The translations under genes and the position numbers were made by a program. From Subtercola sp. (GTDB lineage: Bacteria; Actinomycetota; Actinomycetes; Actinomycetales; Microbacteriaceae), in the NCBI GenBank assembly GCA_025463765.1, contig JAODBC010000053.1:1-63369 (forward strand): a DNA stretch of 63,369 nt. The letters run 5' to 3'. Below the pieces are notes generated by a model. It was not told where the DNA came from. It saw nothing but the letters and a program-made list of their open reading frames with translations, and did not search any database. Within the stretch, counting starts at the first letter, position 1. Each line of letters starts with the position of its first letter. Shown one piece after another: positions 17,091-26,524 of the stretch.

Positions 17091-17687
17091 ATGGATGCCG
17101 TATCAGTCATCACCGGAATCGCCGCGCCACTGACGCGGTCGAACGTCGACACCGACCAGATCATCCCCGCGGTGTTCTTGAAGCGCGTCACGAAGACGGG
17201 CTTCGAAGACGCCCTGTTCTCCGCCTGGCGCCAAGACCCCGACTTCGTGCTGAACCAGCCCGAGTACCAGGGCGCCAAGATTCTTGTGGCCGGCCCCGAT
17301 TTCGGCACCGGCTCGAGCCGCGAGCACGCTGTCTGGGCGCTGCGCGACTACGGATTCGACGCCGTGCTCAGCTCGCGTTTCGGCGACATCTTTCGCGGCA
17401 ACTCGGGCAAGCAGGGCCTGCTCGTCGCCACGCTCTCTGAGGCCGACATCGAGACCATCTGGTCGGCGATCGATGAGCAGCCGGGCCTTTCGATCAGTGT
17501 CGATTTGAACACGAAAACCGTGTCTGTGGGCGACTTCCGGCTGCCGTTCGACATCGATGACTACACTCGATGGAGGCTGCTCGAAGGTCTCGACGACATC
17601 GGGCTCACTCTGCGCAACGAGGCAGAGATCACAGAATTCGAGAGCCGCCGAGCATCATGGCGGCCGAAGACACTCCCAGTGAAGTAG
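17091..17687 (+). CDS. leuD: 3-isopropylmalate dehydratase small subunit
   Basis: 198 residues, the swivelling domain partner of Leu[33 protein letters not shown] (substrate-binding GSSREHA) and [15 protein letters not shown] are the family motifs. It follows leuC with a 2-bp gap and precedes murA by 12 bp, so leuC-leuD-murA are probably one transcript. Confidence 0.96.
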   Translation: MDAVSVITGIAAPLTRSNVDTDQIIPAVFLKRVTKTGFEDALFSAWRQDPDFVLNQPEYQGAKILVAGPDFGTGSSREHAVWALRDYGFDAVLSSRFGDIFRGNSGKQGLLVATLSEADIETIWSAIDEQPGLSISVDLNTKTVSVGDFRLPFDIDDYTRWRLLEGLDDIGLTLRNEAEITEFESRRASWRPKTLPVK

Positions 17688-17699
17688 GCAGCACCCTTT

Positions 17700-19106
17700 A
17701 TGAACACTCTTCTCCAAGACGCGCAGCGTTTATCAGAAGCATCACTTTCGCTCGACGCACAGAAGGCGGCGGCTCGCGTGGGTCTTCTCTCTGACACCAT
17801 CATTGTGAATGGCGGGCGCCCGCTGCGCGGCCGTATCGACGTGCGCGGGGCGAAGAACCTGGTCACGAAGGCCATGGTCGCCTCGCTGCTCGGCGACACC
17901 AAGAGCGTCTTGCGTGACGTGCCCGACATCAGCGACGTACACGTGGTGTCGCGGCTGCTCGAGATTCACGGCGTCGAGATCACGGGCAGCCCCGAATCGG
18001 GCATCCTCGTTCTCGACCCGGCCAACGTCGCGATCGCCCAGAGCGCCGAGATCGACGCGCTGTCGGGCTCGAGCCGTATTCCGATCCTGTTCTGCGGGCC
18101 CCTCCTGCACCGCCTGGGCCACGCGTTCATTCCCGACCTCGGCGGCTGCCGCATCGGCGACCGCCCCATCGACTTTCACCTCGACGCCCTGCGTGCCTTC
18201 GGCGCCGTCGTCGACAAGCTGCCGAGCGGCATCAACATCACGGCGCCCAACGGGCTGAAGGGCGCGAACATCGAGCTGCCCTACCCGAGCGTCGGCGCCA
18301 CCGAGCAGGTTCTGCTCACCGGCGTACGTGCCAAGGGCATCACCGAGCTGAAGAACGCTGCCATCGAGCCCGAGATCATGGATCTGATCGCGGTGCTGCA
18401 GAAAATGGGCGCGATCATCTCCATCGAGCCCAACCGCGTCATTCTCATCGAGGGTGTCGACAGCCTCAAGGGTTACGACCACCGCGCCTTGTTCGACCGC
18501 AACGAGGCCGCGAGCTGGGCATCCGCTGCCCTCGCGACCAAGGGCGACATCTTCTGCGTGGGCGCGAAGCAGCAAGAGATGATGACGTTCTTGAACGTGT
18601 TCCGCAAGATCGGCGGGGACTTCGACATCGAAGAAGACGGCATTCGCTTCTTCCACCCGGGCGGCGACCTCAAGCCCGTCGTCATCGAGACCGACGTGCA
18701 CCCCGGCTTCATGACCGACTGGCAGCAGCCGCTCATCGTGGCGCTCACCCAGGCCATCGGCACCTCTGTCGTGCACGAGACGGTGTACGAGAACCGCTTC
18801 GGCTTCACCGAGGCGCTGGTCGAGATGGGTGCCGATATCACCGTGCACAAGAACGGGCTCGAGGGCGAAGGCCGGCGGGTGCCGCGTCGCGCGCTCGAGC
18901 AGGCCGCCGTCATTACGGGGCCGACCAAGCTGCACGGTGCCGACATCGAGGTTCCCGACCTGCGGGGCGGCTTCAGCCACCTCATCGCGGCACTCACCGC
19001 GCAGGGCCAGTCGCGGGTCAGCAACGTTGGGCTCATCAGTCGTGGCTACGGTGACTTCACCGGCAAGCTCGAGAAGCTCGGAGCAGACTTCTCCTTCGAG
19101 TCGTAA
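17700..19106 (+). CDS. murA: UDP-N-acetylglucosamine 1-carboxyvinyltransferase
   Basis: 468 residues. It transfers enolpyruvate from PEP to UDP-GlcNAc, the first committed step of peptidoglycan synthesis. The start region carries about 35 residues beyond the E. coli enzyme, then RGAKNLVTKAMVASLL (catalytic KN pair), and the active-site loop reads PDLGGCRIGDRPID, keeping the Cys that fosfomycin attacks. A late Asp in VHPGFMTDWQQP is the general base region. ATG 17700 lacks a clear Shine-Dalgarno, but the N-terminal sequence resembles that of related actinobacterial MurA proteins. Confidence 0.94.
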   Translation: MNTLLQDAQRLSEASLSLDAQKAAARVGLLSDTIIVNGGRPLRGRIDVRGAKNLVTKAMVASLLGDTKSVLRDVPDISDVHVVSRLLEIHGVEITGSPESGILVLDPANVAIAQSAEIDALSGSSRIPILFCGPLLHRLGHAFIPDLGGCRIGDRPIDFHLDALRAFGAVVDKLPSGINITAPNGLKGANIELPYPSVGATEQVLLTGVRAKGITELKNAAIEPEIMDLIAVLQKMGAIISIEPNRVILIEGVDSLKGYDHRALFDRNEAASWASAALATKGDIFCVGAKQQEMMTFLNVFRKIGGDFDIEEDGIRFFHPGGDLKPVVIETDVHPGFMTDWQQPLIVALTQAIGTSVVHETVYENRFGFTEALVEMGADITVHKNGLEGEGRRVPRRALEQAAVITGPTKLHGADIEVPDLRGGFSHLIAALTAQGQSRVSNVGLISRGYGDFTGKLEKLGADFSFES

Positions 19107-19115
19107 CGCGCTTCG

Positions 19116-19877
19116 ATGCCGCGCGAAGCGACACACGAGAAGCGAGTGGCGAGCGAGAAGAACGCCGCGTTCCGCATCATGGCCGCGCCGGTCATCGCTT
19201 TCACGGCGGCGATCTGCCGGCTCGAAATTCAGCACGGCGAGAAGCTGCCGAAGATCGGCTCGTTCGTGCTCACGCCGAATCATTTCAGCGACTTCGACCC
19301 AGTGACCATCGGATGGTCGGTGTGGCGTCTGGGCCGGGCTCCCCGGTTTCTCGCGAAGGCGTCTCTCTTTCACGTGCCGGTGCTCGGCTGGGCGCTGCGC
19401 CAGGTGCGGCAGGTTCCCGTCGAGCGCACGACGCGCACATCCGGTGGCGAAGCGATCTCGGCGGCCCACAACCTGGCCGACTCGGGGGAGGGCGTCATCG
19501 TGTACCCAGAAGGCACGCTCACCCGCGAGCCTGACCTCTGGCCGATGCGCGGCAAGTCGGGAGCAGTACGTATTGCGCTCGAGAACGGCGTGCCGCTGAT
19601 TCCGGTGGCGCACTGGGGCGACCAGCACATTCTGCCGCGCTGGAGCAAGAAGATCAGCCTGTTCCCGCGCAAAACCGTTCACGTTCTGTACGGTGACGAG
19701 GTCGATCTCGACAGGTTTCGCGGCAAGCCGCTGACCCAGAAGGCTCTGCTGGAAGCGACCGACCAGGTCATGACCGCCATCACCGCCCTGCTCGAGCAGC
19801 TTCGCGGTGAAACCGCGCCGGCCGAACGGTACAACCCGGCCGAGCACAACCAGACCGAATTCGGAAGACCGCTGTGA
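19116..19877 (+). CDS. plsC: 1-acyl-sn-glycerol-3-phosphate acyltransferase family protein
   Basis: 253 residues. The acyltransferase motif I NHFSDFDP (H-x4-D) and motif III VYPEGTLTREPDLWPMRGKSG are intact, with a GSFVLTPN strand ahead. A hydrophobic segment (IMAAPVIAFTAAICRL) could anchor it to the membrane. It should acylate lysophosphatidate in phospholipid synthesis. It overlaps gpsA by 4 bp, which makes the substrate of the same pathway. The last 25 residues are a polar tail. Confidence 0.9.
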   Translation: MPREATHEKRVASEKNAAFRIMAAPVIAFTAAICRLEIQHGEKLPKIGSFVLTPNHFSDFDPVTIGWSVWRLGRAPRFLAKASLFHVPVLGWALRQVRQVPVERTTRTSGGEAISAAHNLADSGEGVIVYPEGTLTREPDLWPMRGKSGAVRIALENGVPLIPVAHWGDQHILPRWSKKISLFPRKTVHVLYGDEVDLDRFRGKPLTQKALLEATDQVMTAITALLEQLRGETAPAERYNPAEHNQTEFGRPL

Positions 19878-20960
19878 CGGCGCGATCAGACACGCCACGC
19901 TCCACCCGAGCGAGCCGGGCTGCCGCGCGCGCCGCGGCGCTGGCCGCTCCGCAGAAAGCCGTCACGGTGCTCGGGGCCGGTAGCTGGGGTACTACGTTCA
20001 GCAAGATCCTCGCCGATGGGGGAGCCGACGTCACACTCTGGGCCCGCCGCCCCGAATTGGCGCGTGAGATCAACGAAGCCAAGCGCAACAGCGACTACCT
20101 GCCGGGCGTGAATCTGCCGCCGGGCATCCGCGCCACCGCCAGCCTCGAAGCAGCCGTGGCCGGGTCGTCGATCGTGTTCGTGTCGATTCCGAGCCAGTCG
20201 CTGCGCTCGAACCTCGACGCGTTGCGGCCGGCGCTGGGCGACGACACCATCGTGGTCAGTCTGATGAAGGGTGTCGAAAAAGCAACCGGGCTGCGTATGA
20301 GTGAAGTGCTGGAGCACGGTCTTGATCTCGACCGCGACCGGCTGGCCGTTGCCTCCGGCCCGAACCTCGCGCTGGAGATCGCCAAAGAGCAGCCCACTGC
20401 CGCGGTGATTGCGTCTGACAGCCTGTCGACTGCTGAGGCCGTCGCTATGGTCGCGACGAACCGCTACTTTCGCTCGTACGTCAATACCGACGTCATCGGC
20501 ACCGAGTTCGGCGGTGTGCTGAAGAACCTCATCGCGGTGGCCATCGGCATCGTTGACGGCGTCGGCTACGGCGAGAACACGAAGGCGTCGATCATCACGC
20601 GGGGGCTGGCCGAGATGACCGCGTTCGCGGTGGCGTACGGCGGGCATTCCGAGACCATGGCGGGCCTGGCGGGCCTCGGCGACCTCATCGCCACCAGTAG
20701 CTCGCCGCTCTCGCGCAACAACACCGCGGGCCGGTTGCTCGGCCAGGGCTACAGCTTCGCCGACGTGGTGGGGCGCATGCAGCAGACCGCCGAGGGCCTC
20801 GCGTCGGTGGCGCCGATTCTCACGCTCGCCGCGGCGCGGGGAGTCGACATGCCTATCGTTCAGCAGGTCAGCCAGGTGCTTGCCGGTACGCTGAACCCTC
20901 GGGATATTGCACCGCACCTCACAACCGATTCACTCGAACCCCAGGGCGAAAGGCCGAACG

Positions 20961-22052
<1,092 letters not shown>

Positions 22053-22056
22053 CGCC

Positions 22057-22108
22057 AGATCGCAAAAAGTCACCCAAACCGCGGCGGGAGGGTGACTTTT
22101 TGTGATCT
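22057..22108. terminator. Strong bidirectional terminator after ddl
   Basis: Arms AGATCGCAAAAAGTCACCC (22057-22075) and GGGTGACTTTTTGTGATCT (22090-22108) pair with one mismatch around a 14-nt loop. Each arm supplies a T-run on one strand, so it should stop transcription of ddl and of the convergent aldo/keto reductase. Confidence 0.88.
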
Positions 22109-22118
22109 CGAACGCGCG

Positions 22119-22952
22119 TCAGCTCGGGATGTAGTTGAACTCGTCCGGGTTGGGGCCGGTGCGCTCGTCGCGGTTGAGGGCGGTGATGGCCGCGCTGTCG
22201 TCGTCGTTCAGCTCGAAGTCGAAGAGGTTGAAGTTCTCGACCACGCGCTCACGAGTGACCGACTTCGGAAAGACGATGTCGCCGCGCTGAATGTGCCAGC
22301 GCAGCGTAACTTGCGCGGGGGTCTTGCCGAGCTTCTCGGCGATCTCGACGATCGTGGGGTCGTCGAGCACCTTGCCCTGCGCGATGGGCGACCAGGCCTC
22401 GGTGGCGATGCCGTGCTCGCGGTCGAAGTCGCGCACGTCGTCTTGGGTGAGGTACGGGTGCGCTTCGATCTGGTTGACGGCCGGCACGATTTCGGTTTCT
22501 GCGAAGAGCCGCTCGAGGTGGTGCGGCTGAAAGTTCGAGACGCCGATGGCACGCACGCGGCCAGAGCCGAGCATCTCGATCATGGCCTGCCAGGTCTCGA
22601 CGAAGTCGCCGATGCCCGGAAGCGGCCAGTGGATGAGAAACAGGTCGAGGTACTCGAAGCCGAGGGCGTCGAGGGTCTTGTCGAAGGCCGGCAGGGCATC
22701 CCGCTTCGCGTGAAAGCCGTTGTTCAGCTTGCTCGTGACGAACACGTCTTCGCGCTTGAGGCCTGAGGCGGCAACCGCCTCACCGACCTCTTTCTCGTTG
22801 CCGTACATCTCGGCCGTGTCGATGTGGCGGTAGCCCACCTCGAGAGCGGTCAGCGTGGCTTCTTTGGTGTCGGCCGGCTTGATTTGAAAGACGCCGAAAC
22901 CCAGCTGGGGAATCTCGACGCCGTTGTTCAGGGTCACGTTAGGAACTGTCAT
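22119..22952 (-). CDS. Aldo/keto reductase, 2,5-diketo-D-gluconate reductase-like
   Basis: 277 residues, AKR5-like. NADPH-dependent reduction of aldehydes or ketones. The tetrad is seen: Asp and Tyr in YRHIDTAEMYGNE, Lys in VFVTSKLNNG, His in LFLIHWPLPG; cofactor end FPKSVTRERVVEN. The TAGCGT box (minus strand, 22964-22959) is 6 nt before the ATG, so the message is probably leaderless. Confidence 0.92.
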   Translation of the reverse strand: MTVPNVTLNNGVEIPQLGFGVFQIKPADTKEATLTALEVGYRHIDTAEMYGNEKEVGEAVAASGLKREDVFVTSKLNNGFHAKRDALPAFDKTLDALGFEYLDLFLIHWPLPGIGDFVETWQAMIEMLGSGRVRAIGVSNFQPHHLERLFAETEIVPAVNQIEAHPYLTQDDVRDFDREHGIATEAWSPIAQGKVLDDPTIVEIAEKLGKTPAQVTLRWHIQRGDIVFPKSVTRERVVENFNLFDFELNDDDSAAITALNRDERTGPNPDEFNYIPS

Positions 22953-23098
22953 GCCTCAACGCTACGCGCGCCCACTGTGCGCACCCAATTCGCCCGCGGG
23001 GCTTGCGTTCTCGGCATCTCGTGGGCCCGAAACGCGGGCTGGTCGGCGGCGAGCTCGCACTTCGCGCTCACACGAGGGCGGGGCAATAGGCTCGATGT

Positions 23099-25138
23099 AT
23101 GACCAATCCCTTCTTCGAGCCGAGCCCGCTCGAGTTCGGCCTGCCGCCGTTCGCCGACATTCGCGACGAGCACTACGCGCCCGCCTTCGAGCGCGGTTTC
23201 GTCGAGCATCTGGCCGAGATCGACGCCATCGTGGGCGAGACGGATGCCCCGACCCTGGATAACACGCTGATTCCGCTCGAGCGTGCAGGTCAGACCCTGT
23301 CTCGCGTCGCGGCGGTGTTCTTCAACAAGGCTTCGGCCGACAGCACCGACTTCACGAATGCGCTCGAAGAAGAGTTGGCGCCCCAGCTGGCCGCACATTC
23401 CGACGCGATTCGGCTGAACTCGGCGCTGTACTCACGAATCCGCGTTGTGTACGAGAACCGTGACACTCTCGATGCCGAGTCGCGCTACCTCGCCGAGCGG
23501 TATTACGCCGAATTCACCCAGGCCGGCGCGGGGCTCTCCGACGACGACAAGCGCCGCCTTCGGCAGCTCAACGGCGAATTGTCGACGCTGACCACTCGTT
23601 TCGAGAAGGACCTGCTCGCCGATACGAACGACCTTGCCGTGGTCATCGACACCCTCGCCGAGCTCGACGGGCTGGGTGAGGGCGAGATTTCGGCCGCGTC
23701 TGCCGCCGCAGCCGATCGGGGGATGCCCGAAAAGTACGTCATCACGCTGGTGCTGCCCACCGGGCATCCGTACTTGGCCTCGCTCACCAATCGCGCGGTG
23801 CGCGAGCGCATCATGACGGCCTCACGCTCGCGCGGCACGCACGGCGGCGAGCATGACAACCGCGAGATCGTGCTGCAGATCACGCGGTTGCGCGCCGAGC
23901 GCGCGGCTCTGCTGGGGTTCGCGACGCACGCCGCCTTCGTGACCAGCGACGAGACGGCCCAGACGCCCGAGGCGGTGGATGCCCTGCTGCGCCAGCTCGC
24001 GGGCCCCGCCGCTCGCAACGCCCGCGCCGAGCAGGTTGCGCTGCAGCGGCTCGCCGCACGCGAGACGGGTGACGCCGACTTTCGGCTCGAGGCCTGGGAT
24101 TGGGCGTTCTACAGCGAGAAGGTGCGCAAGGCCACCTACGATGTCGACACGGCTGAGATGCGGCCGTACTTCGAGGCGTCGCGCGTACTGAACGACGGCG
24201 TCTTCTTCGCCGCCCATCGCCTGTACTGCGTGACGTTCACCGAACGGTTCGACCTGGTGGCATACCACCCCGAAGTGCGGGTGTTCGAGGTGCGCAACGA
24301 AGACGGGTCGGTCGTCGGGCTGTACCTGCTCGACCTGTACACGCGCGACTCTAAGCGGGGTGGGGCCTGGATGAACTCGCTCATCTCGCAGAGCTCGCTT
24401 CTCGGGCATCCGGTGATCGTCACGAACAACCTCAATGTTCCCAAGCCGTCGTCGGGCCCGACGTTGCTCACCTACAGCGAAGTCACGACCCTCTTCCACG
24501 AGTTCGGGCATGCACTGCACGGCCTGTTCGCACGGGTGACCTACCCGAAATTCGCCGGTACCAACGTGTTTCGCGATTTCGTGGAGTTTCCGAGTCAGGT
24601 CAACGAAATGTGGATGCTCTGGCCCGAGGTGCTGGCGAACTACGCCGTGCACAACAAAACCGGCGAGCCGATGCCGGCGTCGCTCGTGCAGAAGCTGCAA
24701 GACTCGCAGGGCTTCAACGAGGGTTTCGCGACCTCGGAGTACCTCGCGGCCGCGCTACTCGACCAGGCGTGGCACTCCCTCTCGGCCGATTCCCCTGCCG
24801 TCGACGACGTCGCCGCGTTCGAGACGGCGGCGCTTGCCTCGTTCGGGCTCGACAATCCGGTCGTGCCCACCCGGTATGCGAGCACCTACTTCGCACACAC
24901 CTTCTCGGGCGGATACGACGCCGGCTACTACTCCTACATCTGGAGCGAGGTGCTCGACGCCGACACCGTGGAGTGGTTCCGCTCCACCGGCGGCCTCACG
25001 CGGGCCAACGGCGACCGCTTTCGTCAGCGTTTGCTCGGCGTCGGCGGTTCGGTTGCGCCCCTCGAGGCGTTCGTAGACTTCCGCGGTCGCCCGGCCGAAA
25101 TCGCTCCTCTGCTCGACCGGCGCGGCTTGAACGCCTGA
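23099..25138 (+). CDS. dcp: M3-family metallopeptidase (peptidyl-dipeptidase Dcp / oligopeptidase A type)
   Basis: 679 residues. A zinc peptidase that cleaves short peptides in the cytosol. The zinc site is FHEFGHALHG (H-E-x2-H) with FVEFPSQVNEMW downstream supplying the third ligand region, and FAHTFSGGYDAGYYSYIWSEVLDAD near the C-terminus, typical of Dcp. PFADIRDEHYAPAFERG near the start is also family sequence. TAGGCT is 6 nt before the ATG, divergent from the aldo/keto reductase with 146 bp between. Confidence 0.94.
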   Translation: MTNPFFEPSPLEFGLPPFADIRDEHYAPAFERGFVEHLAEIDAIVGETDAPTLDNTLIPLERAGQTLSRVAAVFFNKASADSTDFTNALEEELAPQLAAHSDAIRLNSALYSRIRVVYENRDTLDAESRYLAERYYAEFTQAGAGLSDDDKRRLRQLNGELSTLTTRFEKDLLADTNDLAVVIDTLAELDGLGEGEISAASAAAADRGMPEKYVITLVLPTGHPYLASLTNRAVRERIMTASRSRGTHGGEHDNREIVLQITRLRAERAALLGFATHAAFVTSDETAQTPEAVDALLRQLAGPAARNARAEQVALQRLAARETGDADFRLEAWDWAFYSEKVRKATYDVDTAEMRPYFEASRVLNDGVFFAAHRLYCVTFTERFDLVAYHPEVRVFEVRNEDGSVVGLYLLDLYTRDSKRGGAWMNSLISQSSLLGHPVIVTNNLNVPKPSSGPTLLTYSEVTTLFHEFGHALHGLFARVTYPKFAGTNVFRDFVEFPSQVNEMWMLWPEVLANYAVHNKTGEPMPASLVQKLQDSQGFNEGFATSEYLAAALLDQAWHSLSADSPAVDDVAAFETAALASFGLDNPVVPTRYASTYFAHTFSGGYDAGYYSYIWSEVLDADTVEWFRSTGGLTRANGDRFRQRLLGVGGSVAPLEAFVDFRGRPAEIAPLLDRRGLNA

Positions 25139-25172
25139 GTCAGGCACATCCGCGCCGGTTTGGCACGGTTCG

Positions 25173-25228
25173 GCACACTTCGGAACATCTGCGCCTGCTC
25201 GAGACGGCGCGGATACACCAAAGTGTGC
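25173..25228. terminator. Imperfect long hairpin between convergent dcp and VOC genes
   Basis: Arms of 23 nt (starting GCACACTTCGG and ending CCAAAGTGTGC) pair with about five mismatches around a 10-nt loop. There is no long T-run, but its place between converging genes suggests a bidirectional terminator. Confidence 0.55.
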
Positions 25229-25285
25229 GCGTCGGAATGACATGGCGGCGTCCCGGTGAGGCGAAGTCGTGGGGGCCGAGCCGCT

Positions 25286-25690
25286 CTACGGATTGTCGCG
25301 GGAGCTGAGCACGCAGAACTCATTACGCTCGGGGTCGGCGAGCACGACCCACCCGACGCTCGACTCGTCCTGGCCCACGTTCACCCGGGTCGCTCCGCGC
25401 GCGATAAGGCGCTCGACCTCGGCTGCCTGATCATCGTCGGCTCGCGGGGCCAGGTCGATGTGCAGGCGGTTCTTCACCGTCTTTCCCTCTGGCACGCGAA
25501 CGAACACGAGTCCTTGCTGCCGCTCCTCGACCGGAACGAAGCGGGCGGCGTCGAGCGCCACTGGAGAGACAACGGCAACCTCGTCGCCAGACTCGAACGC
25601 GATGCGCCAGCCGAGCGTCTCCGCCCACCAGCGTGCCTGCGCCGCGATGTCTCGACAGTCGACGACCACGCTGTACCAACGAAGTGACAT
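25286..25690 (-). CDS. VOC-family (glyoxalase/bleomycin resistance-like) protein
   Basis: 134 residues from the ATG at 25690. Two VOC modules: VVDCRDIAAQARWWAETLGW first, and RLHIDLAPRADDDQAAEVERLIARGAT, then VLADPERNEFCVL. Of the usual metal ligands, the His of LHIDL and Glu of NEFCVL are visible, the first-module ligand is doubtful. Function is unknown; similar single-copy proteins are widespread in actinobacteria. GAGAAT sits 6 nt before the ATG. Confidence 0.82.
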   Translation of the reverse strand: MSLRWYSVVVDCRDIAAQARWWAETLGWRIAFESGDEVAVVSPVALDAARFVPVEERQQGLVFVRVPEGKTVKNRLHIDLAPRADDDQAAEVERLIARGATRVNVGQDESSVGWVVLADPERNEFCVLSSRDNP

Positions 25691-25787
25691 ATCCCCATTC
25701 TCATCGTGGACCGCGTTAGGCGCCAGGGCAACGCGCACCACGATGCCCACTACGAGCCCGCCCCCCAACGGGCCTCGCGATTGTCGG

Positions 25788-25877
25788 CGAGACCGTTGCG
25801 CCCTGGAGAGGCAGGTCTAGCGGCCTCCCTCTCGAGACCGTTACGCCCTAGAGAGGCGGGTCTAGCGGCCTCCCTCT
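25788..25877. repeat. 45-bp tandem repeat, two copies
   Basis: Copies at 25788-25832 and 25833-25877 differ at only a few bases (core CGAGACCGTTGCGCCCTGGA). They lie between the VOC protein and the DUF3515 lipoprotein genes. No reading frame across them is supported. Confidence 0.8.
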
Positions 25878-25952
25878 GGCGTGGCAGTCTCACGAGACTT
25901 CGGCTCGGCGAATCTGGTGACGTTCGGAGCGCGACAGTCAGGGGGGCGACTT

Positions 25953-26501
25953 TCAGGGAGCGACGGTAGCCGCGGGAGCGGTGGGGGAGTCCGTGGGCGC
26001 GTCGGTCGAGGTGCCGTTTCCCGTGCCGAGCAGATCGTTGGCGTCGAGGCACTTGCCGGTCTCGGGGATGGCCGAGATCGCGGTCTGCAGGTCGATGAGG
26101 GCGGTCGACGCCGAAACGGCGTTCGAGTCGACGATGACCTCTGTGGCGGGGTCACGACCGAACGTCGTGTAGGTGTACGACGGCTTCTGCGAGTCGTCTT
26201 CGATCCAGTCGACGCCCGACACGTTCACGCACGGCAGCGTGGTCGGCCCGTACGGCTGCACTCCGCATCGCAGAAGTACCGACGCCGGTGTGCCCCAGGC
26301 GGAGGTCGCCTGGGCGTTCGTCAGCCGCTGGTCTTGGCTCGCCACGCTTGTCGGCAGTCGCACCATGATCTCCGCGCAGCCGGGCGCAGTCGCGCTGGCG
26401 GCGGGGTCGAGTGCGACGGTAGAAGCGCACCCCGACAGTACGATGCTCACAAAAGCGGCCGCCAGAGCGGCGGGAACCAGAAGACGTTTACGGGCAGACA
26501 T
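25953..26501 (-). CDS. DUF3515-type lipoprotein
   Basis: 182 residues. The N-terminus is a lipoprotein signal: MSARKRLLVP, hydrophobic AALAAAFVSIVL, lipobox LSGC. The mature part has CAEIMVRLPTSV, SAWGTPASVLLRCGV and CVNVSGVDWIED, the DUF3515 pattern, with paired cysteines that could form disulfides outside the cell. The C-terminus is Thr/Ala/Pro-rich. It is divergent from thiL by 23 bp; both genes look leaderless with overlapping -10 boxes. In actinobacteria DUF3515 commonly neighbours ddl, thiL and rsmD, as here. Role unknown. Confidence 0.85.
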   Translation of the reverse strand: MSARKRLLVPAALAAAFVSIVLSGCASTVALDPAASATAPGCAEIMVRLPTSVASQDQRLTNAQATSAWGTPASVLLRCGVQPYGPTTLPCVNVSGVDWIEDDSQKPSYTYTTFGRDPATEVIVDSNAVSASTALIDLQTAISAIPETGKCLDANDLLGTGNGTSTDAPTDSPTAPAATVAP

Positions 26502-26508
26502 CCCTGAC

Positions 26509-26518
26509 AGGTTACCGT
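26509..26518. promoter_or_regulatory. Overlapping divergent -10 boxes
   Basis: TACCGT on the plus strand (26513-26518) is 6 nt before the thiL GTG. TAACCT on the minus strand (26514-26509) is 7 nt before the DUF3515 ATG. The two boxes share bases 26513-26514 within the palindrome-like AGGTTACCGT, so polymerase cannot occupy both at once. Confidence 0.55.
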
Positions 26519-26524
26519 TGACGG

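Noticed and set aside
17742..19898. 718-residue open frame on the minus strand across murA and plsC
   Set aside because: It is antisense to two certain genes, its composition (His/Arg/Gly-rich) is that of GC-rich shadow frames, and no domain is recognisable.
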